Shown here piece by piece: positions 56,980 to 64,000 of a stretch of 64,000 nucleotides of DNA (position 1 is its first letter; each line of letters begins with the position of its first letter). The stretch is from Misgurnus anguillicaudatus. Its lineage: Eukaryota; Chordata; Actinopteri; Cypriniformes; Cobitidae. The position numbers and the translations under genes are program-made. The notes beneath the pieces are model-generated. The model ran no database searches, was not told where the DNA came from, and saw only the letters and a list, made by a program, of their open reading frames with translations. The stretch lies in NCBI RefSeq assembly GCF_027580225.2, contig NC_073359.2:8050001-8114000 (forward strand). The letters run 5' to 3'.

Positions 56980-58110
56980 ATTGTCGCCGTCCCGTATACG
57001 GGACACCTGAGTTTACTTCAATATTTTTGACGTACATTTTAATCTATCACAACAAACTATATATTGTTGGAAAGGTCTAAGCCTCTAGAATACACATTTC
57101 AGCAGTGTTTTATAAAATAAATTATGTAGAGAGAGTAATTGATTCATTTATGAGGAGAGTGTGCCTCAAAACATTCATATCCTACTAAATATCACTGCCC
57201 CACTAGTGGGACGCCTACGTTTACTTCAGTGTTTTGCGTGTGAATTCTTATCCAATCATGACAAACTATATATCATTTGAAAGCTCTAAGAGTGTAGTTT
57301 TCATATATCCTCACCATTTCGGGAGAATTAAAATGTCATGGGCCCACATGTAGGCCCAATTTGATTTTACATATTTATAACACTAAACCCCTGCTCTAAA
57401 CCTAAAAAATCTTGATAAACTATATATCACTGAAAAGCTCTCAGAATGTAGTTTTCATATTTCAAGGTCATCTGATGATAGAAATAATGTAGTGACAGTT
57501 TTTAGTTACATGACCCCACCCCCCATAGGAATGCATATTAATTTTATATATTCATAATTCTAATATCATATTATAAATCTTCAAAAATGTTGACAAACTA
57601 TATATCCTTGGAAAGCTCCAAGAGTGTAGTTTTCATATTTCAAAACGTTTTAGCAGTAATAATAATGCAGTGACAGTAATTTATTAATTTGCGGCAAGAG
57701 TATCCAGCACACCGTTGACACCTAGTGGCTATTGTTGGTAAAACGACAAAAAAAGTGACACAAACCTCATTTTTTGTGATTTTACCTTGAAATTTGAATC
57801 ACAACTACTTGAGACTTATGGCTTCATTTTTGCATTATTTCTTTTTTGAAATATTTACATTTTTATAGTTTTATTTATAAAATTAATATGTTATGAAATT
57901 ATTTTTATTTATTAAAAGAAATTTAAACTGCTATAACATTTTTTCTGTTTAATATTTTCATATCCAGACACTTCAAAACCTTAAATTGTCTTCTTTAAAA
58001 CAAGACCAAGATTAGGCTTCTAGACAAAAAAATGCCAGAGTTTATATTAATTTGAAGGTGCACATCAAATTCCCCCCACACACTTAAAAGGGGTGGGTGA
58101 CAGTAAAGAG
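56980..58110 (+). repeat. Long element with recurring ACAAACTATATATC blocks
   Basis: A block with AACTATATAT, (G/T)GAAAG(C/G)TC and AAGAGTGTAGTTTTCATAT recurs at about 57052, 57261, 57414 and 57593. The left edge has the perfect palindrome GTCCCGTATACGGGAC (56989-57004), echoed by CCCACTAGTGGG near 57201. No reading frame fits it, and it may be a low-order satellite or a large non-autonomous element. Confidence 0.65.
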
Positions 58111-58399
58111 GTTAAAATAGTTTAACTTTTTTATATAATTTACATAAAACATTTTATTCAATAATCTTATTTAAAGCTGTTGAGTGTCATTGTTTTCTAT
58201 GTTAAGACTTCTTTTAACATGCAAAGACAAGTAATAAAGTAATTTCCCTAACACAAGCCTTATATGACAGCATAACCAATGGCCTGAATTTGAGGCTGGA
58301 TTATCTGTCTGACACATGACACTGCAGCAGCATAGTCGGGTCAGGCCCCCATTGGCTAAAATAATTTTTTTAAATAAATTATATTCCACATCAAATATA

Positions 58400-60330
58400 T
58401 ATATTAAATTAGGTTATTATACAATTTAAACGTTTATTTGTAAGATAATGTGTAAAACAATTGTTTATCTGGTAATAATATGTATTTATCAAAACGTTGA
58501 GCTCAGGAACGTCACCTTTCTAGATGTTCATTCACAATGAAGGAGAGGCGGGACAAACAGTACATCGACCAACCGGAACATCTTTCCTCTTCTATTGAAC
58601 AAAAACATACAATTTAATTAATTAATATTAATATATATAACACCATGTGCTGCCACAACATGAATACGCTTTGATAAAAAAAATCTGAAAATACTTCATC
58701 GGACGTTTGTATATTACCAGCCAAAGCGCCCTCAAGCGGCCATTTTTAGAACAGCGCCTGACGCGTTCAGCCTTTGGTGTTTAATTTAATAAGCGCCCTC
58801 AAGCGGCCATTTTAAGAACAACACCTGGCGCGTTCCGCCTTCAGTGGAGTTGATTTTACCTCAAGAGATTGAAAAAATTAATGACTTAATGTACTGTTCT
58901 TTGCATATTAATTTTCGATTTGTTTTTACTTGTGTTTTGAATTAGGCATTGAATTGTGTTGTTTAGAAATCAAGAAAATGTCCTTAAATTAACAAACCTT
59001 GGGATTTTTTTCTTGCATTCTATTTAGTCACAGTGGTTTCTGTTGAATAAAATTCCTTAAAACACTTCTGTATTCACAAATCAAGTAACTTAGATCTAAT
59101 AGAATAAGTTATATTTTAGTGAAACACATTGTAGGGTTTAAGCATAGGCGGAGTTTAATAAAATAAATTATATTCCGCAACAAACATACATATTAATTTA
59201 GCTTCTTGTAATTTTTTAAAGGTTACTTTGTTAAGATAATGTGTAAAACAATTGTTAATCTGGTAATAATTTGTGTATTTATCAAAATGTAGCACTCGGT
59301 TTGTCGCTTACCCAGCCGCCCAATCACGATGGAGGAGAGGCGGGACAAACAGTACATCGACCAACCGGAACATCTTTCCTCTACTACTGAACAAAAACAT
59401 ATAATTTAATTAATTAATATTAATATATATAACACCATGTGCTGCCACAATATGAATACGCTTTGATGAAAAAAAATATCAGAAAATTCAGTACTTCATC
59501 GGACGTTTGTATAATACCAACCAAAGCTCCCTCAAGCGGCCATTTTTAGAACAGCGCCTGACGCGTTCAGCAATGGTGTTTAATTTAATAAGCGCCCTCA
59601 AGCGGCCATTTTAAGAACAACACCTGGCGCATTCAGCCTTCAGTGGAGTTGATTTTACCTCAAGAGATTGAAAAAAATTAATGACTTAATGTACTGTTCT
59701 TTGCATATTAATTTTCCGATTTGTCTTTACTTGTGTTTTGAATTAGGCATTGAATTGTGTTGTTTAGAAGTCAAGAAAATGTCCTTAAATTAACAAACCT
59801 TGGGATTTTTTTCTTGCATTGTATGTAGTCACAGTGGTTTCTGTTGAATAAAATTCCTTTAAACACTTCTGTATTCACAAATCAAGTTACTTAGATGTAA
59901 TGGAATAAGTTATATTTTAGTGAAACACATTGTAGGGTTTAAGCATAGGCGGAGCTTGGAGTTTAATAAAATAAATTATATTCCACAACAAACATACATA
60001 TTAATTAAGCTTCTTGTAATTTTTTAAATGTTGCTTTGTAAGATAATGTGTAAAACAATTGTTAATCTGGTAATAATTTGTGTATTTATCAAAACGTAGC
60101 GCTCGGTATGTCGCTTACCCAGCCGCCCAATCACGATGGAGGAGAGGCGGGACAAACACTACATCGACCAACCGGAACATCTTTCCTCTACCACCGAACA
60201 AAAACATAAAAGTTATTATAGCTTCTCGATTAACATATATAACACAATGTGCTACCACAATATGAATACGCTTTGATTAAACAAATTGTCTGCAAAAAAT
60301 ATGATACTTATAAGACTTCCGCTGAGGTTT
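58400..60330 (+). repeat. Three tandem copies of a ~0.8-kb unit
   Basis: The anchor AGGAGAGGCGGGACAAACA starts at 58541, 59333 and 60140 (spacing 792 and 807 bp). Each unit carries CATCGACCAACCGGAACATC, GAATACGCTTTGAT and one or two GCGCCCTCAAGCGG motifs. The first two copies are nearly identical over their length; the third is partial and more diverged. Related single copies lie near 46020-46330 and, inverted, 61780-62050. Confidence 0.9.
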
Positions 60331-60363
60331 GTATAATAGCAATCAAAGCACATAAGCGCTTAA

Positions 60364-60377
60364 GCGCCATCTAGCGG
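60364..60377 (-). promoter_or_regulatory. CTCF-like core motif
   Basis: The minus-strand sequence CCGCTAGATGGCGC is an excellent match to the CTCF core. It is one of a series in this region. Confidence 0.45.
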
Positions 60378-61987
60378 TCATTTTTAGAACAACCCTTTGC
60401 GTTAATTGAATACTTTAATGACCTAAAATGTACTGTTTACTGCATATTAATTTTCCGTTTTGTTTTTACTTGTGTTTTGAATTAAATTGTGTTGTTTTTA
60501 GAAGTTAAAATCTCATAAAATTTACTATACCTGATTTTTCTTGAAGTGTATATGATGAAGATATTTTAATAAATTATGGCAAGCACACATCTGAATGACT
60601 TCCATAGTAGGAAAAACAAATACGATGGAATTCAATAGGTACTGTCAACTGTGTGCTTACCATCATTTATCAAAATATCTTATTAAGTGTTCATAAAAAA
60701 ACTGGTTATTAATTTATAACCACATGAGTGTGAGTAAATGATGATAGAATTTTGATTTTTGTGTGAACTTTCCTTTTAAGCCTACTAACTTTAATATAAT
60801 TGTTGTTTATATTTACTATCAAATTGCAATTCATCATGATTTAGGATGCTTCAGTATTTGATCACTGTTAATAGCCTACTAAAAATGGTTACAGTGAGTA
60901 ATTTTACTGATTAAAGTAATGTAAAGTAAAGTAAGTAAAAAATCATAGCACATGTTGCGGTTTAGATATTATGACAGACCCCCCATCAAGCTCACCTAGT
61001 ATGCCATCATTATTCTGTCATCATTGCTACATGTTCTTTTACGCTTTTAAGTGGAAATTAAGGTGTTAAATAAATTATTTTGTATTAGAATCAAATTTAT
61101 TACAAATTTTAAACCTGAAAGATTGCAAAATTCACACTCCTCAGTTTCCTGTGAGATCTGTACAGATGTTTAAAATACACAGACCACACCATGTCTTAAA
61201 GGAGCAAGAACAATTTAAAACACAACTTTTAGGTTTTTTCCTTTACACCATCATCCTTAAATTTGGCTTTCATTAAAGACATTGTTTTTGTTATTGCATT
61301 AGGACATAAAATCACTAAGTAACATTAAAATGCATTTTAAAGTCTATAAGCCTGTTACACCAAAATACTACAAAAGGAGTGAAGTCATGTTTTTAAATAG
61401 CATGCAAACTCCAAATATAGACAAAAAAATTGTGTAATATTTTTTATTCATTTGCAATTGTGGTCGATGTATATTTTGCATTGTGGTGTGATTTCTACAG
61501 AAAATGAATGAAAAATATTGTCGTTGACTACATTAAAATAGCAGCCTGAATTTTAGATAAAAATAAAACATGATAATGGATTTAATTTTTGTTAAAAGTA
61601 AAGAATGATGAGGATTATGTTTTTATGAATAATATTAATACTTTGATCTGTGAAATTACTCCCGTTGTAACAGTTTTTTTTAGAAACAGTGATCAAATAT
61701 TGAAACGTCCTAAATCATGATGCATTTCAGTTTGACAGTAAATATAAAACACTTATATTAAAAATAAGAGGCTTATCTTTTCCACTGACTAAAAAAAAAT
61801 CTCAGGGTTTGTTAAATTAAGGACATTTCTTCACACAACTAATTTAAAACACAAATAAAAACAAAACGGAAAATTAATATGCAGTGAACACTACATTAAA
61901 GTCATTTATTTATTCAATCTCTTGAGGTAAAATTAACTCCACCAAGCACCAAAGTTTGAACGCGCCAGGTGCTGTTCTAAAAAATGA

Positions 61988-62000
61988 CCGCCAGAGGGCT
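61988..62000 (+). promoter_or_regulatory. CTCF-like core motif, opposite orientation
   Basis: CCGCCAGAGGGCT on the plus strand faces the minus-oriented motifs at 58.7-60.4 kb. Confidence 0.45.
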
Positions 62001-62089
62001 CTTAAGCGCTTATGTGCTTTGGTTGCTATTATACAAACCTCCGCGGAATTTGGTCTTATAAAAATATCAGATTATGTAGATAATTAATT

Positions 62090-62530
62090 AATAATAAAAA
62101 CATGTCTCTTTCATTCTCCCAGCATCAAATTTGTGTAACAACGCTCCCTATTGGCCAGAGGTGTCTTACCCGGACATTTACTCGTACCTCATCGAGTCAA
62201 CAGGGAAGCAAGTGAATGATTTTACTTCGTATTTATTTATTATGTCTTTATATTTAGAGTAATGAGTGCACTTTTCCGTCCAGCCATACAACTAACTGGC
62301 TTAGCGATATTTCTAGCACTCACTGGATGGCGTTGTTACACAAAATTTGACGCTGTGAGAATGAAAGGGACATGTTTTTATATTGACCAAATTAAATGTG
62401 TTAATGTATCTTTCGCGCTCTATGGCAGGCAGGATGGACAGATGGAACTCGACATGTTTAATCTGAGTGATTTCATAAGTTATTTACGCCTGCTGGCTGT
62501 GTAAAACGTTGCTTTGTTCCGCTATTTTGA
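62090..62530 (+). repeat. Segmental duplicate B (paired with 49190-49853)
   Basis: This copy retains the empty TTAA site at 62401-62404 and lacks the 1.2-kb element inserted in the other copy. The open frame at 62262-62504 corresponds to a disrupted frame in copy A, which argues against coding. Confidence 0.88.
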
Positions 62531-64000
62531 ATGGAAGCCAATGGAAGCGCTGCTTTTTTATCCCCCGAAAAGGGGCGGTGACGAAATTTACAGTCAAGTT
62601 CCCGGATGTGCCGTGTCGTCCGTATCGCGAGACGCGCGTTCTGGTTTAACCGATATTCTCCTCAAACGAGTGTTCCGTTTTTGTTGTAGATTCTAAGGTA
62701 GGTTTCCTTAAATTTGTGGTTACGTTATTGAAATTACTTCATAGTGATGTTTATTCAGATGTCAGTATATTTGGATATAACTAACAAAGATGATAAACTT
62801 GTTGACGCTCGAGCGCTGGCATCTAAGCTCGTGGCGCAGCTGTGAGCTAACGTATCCTAGTGGAGATCTTTTATTTGTCTTTATCTTCTATTAAAAAAAA
62901 CGTGTTATGCTTGTTCTTAAATGTATTTTAAATTCTTTGGTTAATTATAATTGCAATCTGGGTTAGCTTGACTGTGCTGGTGGCGCAGTTATGCGATTGC
63001 GCAGAAGTAACAGTTAGCGTCTTTAATTTTACAAGAGATTATATTTGAAGAAATAAATTATTTTGTAATTCCACGTGTTTTTATCATCCTTGAATCTCAT
63101 ATTAATTCTTGATTTTTTTTATGGCAGGAAAAATGTTTTGTGAAAAATAAGCATAGTTTGAGTGACGTCACTTAGTGGCCGCGTCAACTCTCTCGTTATG
63201 CTGCTGCATATGACTGGACAGAGTCAGGTTGGTTTTTGCATCTCTCTTAAACGATTAATAAAACATGTTTAAAGGTGTTGTAAAATCTGAAATTTCATAG
63301 CTTTTTTCATGATAACTATGAAATACGTGACCATATATATACGTTTGAAAACAGTCATTTCACAGGCAAACAAACTTGCCAAAACAAACCCCCAAGGAAT
63401 ATCGCATCATGTTGGGAAAGCGCTGTTCAATTGATAGATGTCAGGAAACTAAATCATTGTACAGGCTTTAAAGAAAAAAATAATATAAGATCAATGAATG
63501 GTTAATGTTAATTTATTTGGAAATTCCACAATAATTAGTTGGGCAAAGAGCCATGCCCAAGGAAACGGCAAGATTTTTGGGCACGTGCAGACTGTCTACC
63601 CTCTACGCTGTGTTGCCCTCCGCATGTCTCCCCTATTGAACTAGATGTATGAACTCTGAACTAGACACCCACCTGAAAGGGTTGTTAAAATATGTGTGTG
63701 TGATCCCTTGTCTTATGTTTTAAACTGCAGAGTATTTCACCAAAGAGCCTGGAGTCGGTGGTTCTTTTGTGATGCTGGGTGAAATCCGCTACAGACAGAC
63801 GATGAGTACCATGATCTGAAGATGACGTGGGATAACAGTTAAGTAGGTAAAGAGTCTGAGGGAAAACAGCACCTGAGAGAAGGTGGCAGTTCTAACAAGA
63901 CCGGACAACTGTGATAGAGGTGAGGATGCTTTTATAGTGCACTATGATGGGGTGATGAGGATCAAGTGACGGTGATTAGTAGTTTGGAGAGTACAATGGT
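62531..64000. other. Unassigned; possible promoter-like CpG patch near 62600
   Basis: About 62565-62700 is CpG-containing (CCGTATCGCGAGACGCGCG) and ends in a donor-like TCTAAG|GTAGGT at 62695-62703, so it could be a 5' exon of a gene to the right. No coding exon is recognised up to 64000. Confidence 0.3.

Larger units (their letters stand above)
60331..62089. repeat. Duplicon copy related to 46.0-47.1 kb, plus an inverted end
   Basis: It shares blocks with 46020-47065 in the same orientation up to about 61775, where the other copy is interrupted by an LTR. From 61780 to 62050 the 0.8-kb unit reappears inverted (TCAATCTCTTGAGGTAAAAT, GCGCCAGGTGCTGTTC). No gene is supported. Confidence 0.7.

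Noticed and set aside
62262..62504. 80-codon frame as a gene
   Set aside because: The corresponding frame in the duplicate at 49.4-49.8 kb is interrupted and carries a MITE, and no homology is recognised.

Overview
This is vertebrate nuclear DNA, almost certainly from a teleost fish and probably a cyprinid. Coding sequence is rare and split into short exons with GT/AG introns. Most of the window is AT-rich and packed with small inverted-repeat (MITE/foldback) elements, tRNA-derived SINE fragments, microsatellites and retroelement debris. The species call is an inference from the repeat style and gene content; no database was searched.

Layout. 1-18.9 kb: no recognisable protein gene. It holds about a dozen DNA-transposon derivatives, including a hAT element with an 8-bp target duplication and a LINE 3' end inserted into another element. 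One candidate minus-strand 5' exon lies at 5.46-5.78 kb. 19.3-29.3 kb, minus strand: a complete 22-exon gene for mitochondrial alanyl-tRNA synthetase (aars2). All 22 exons join in phase to about 1000 codons. One intron carries a coding exon fragment of a MADF/Myb-like protein of the PIF/Harbinger type. 29.3-33.7 kb: intergenic repeats plus a weak three-exon candidate. 33.97-43.09 kb, plus strand: a complete 11-exon gene for a PIM-like kinase with a TATA box and two CRE palindromes. Its long N-terminal part is built from four homologous exons and from 201-bp in-frame repeats, and its kinase domain has lost several canonical residues.

43.1-64 kb: no intact gene. This is a mosaic of segmental duplications (49.2-49.9 with 62.1-62.5 kb; 51.7-52.0 with 56.5-56.8 kb; three 0.8-kb tandem copies at 58.4-60.3 kb), two relics of one endogenous retrovirus-like family, and a 63-bp minisatellite of about 28 units that grew from a single unit in the retroviral 3' region. 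CTCF-like motifs recur in the duplicated blocks.

The two genes are unrelated in function: aars2 charges mitochondrial tRNA-Ala, and the PIM-like gene belongs to a kinase family known to be expanded in fish. The most unusual features are the modular PIM-like gene, the retrovirus-derived minisatellite, the array of CTCF-like motifs and a filled/empty site pair that dates a TTAA-targeting MITE insertion.
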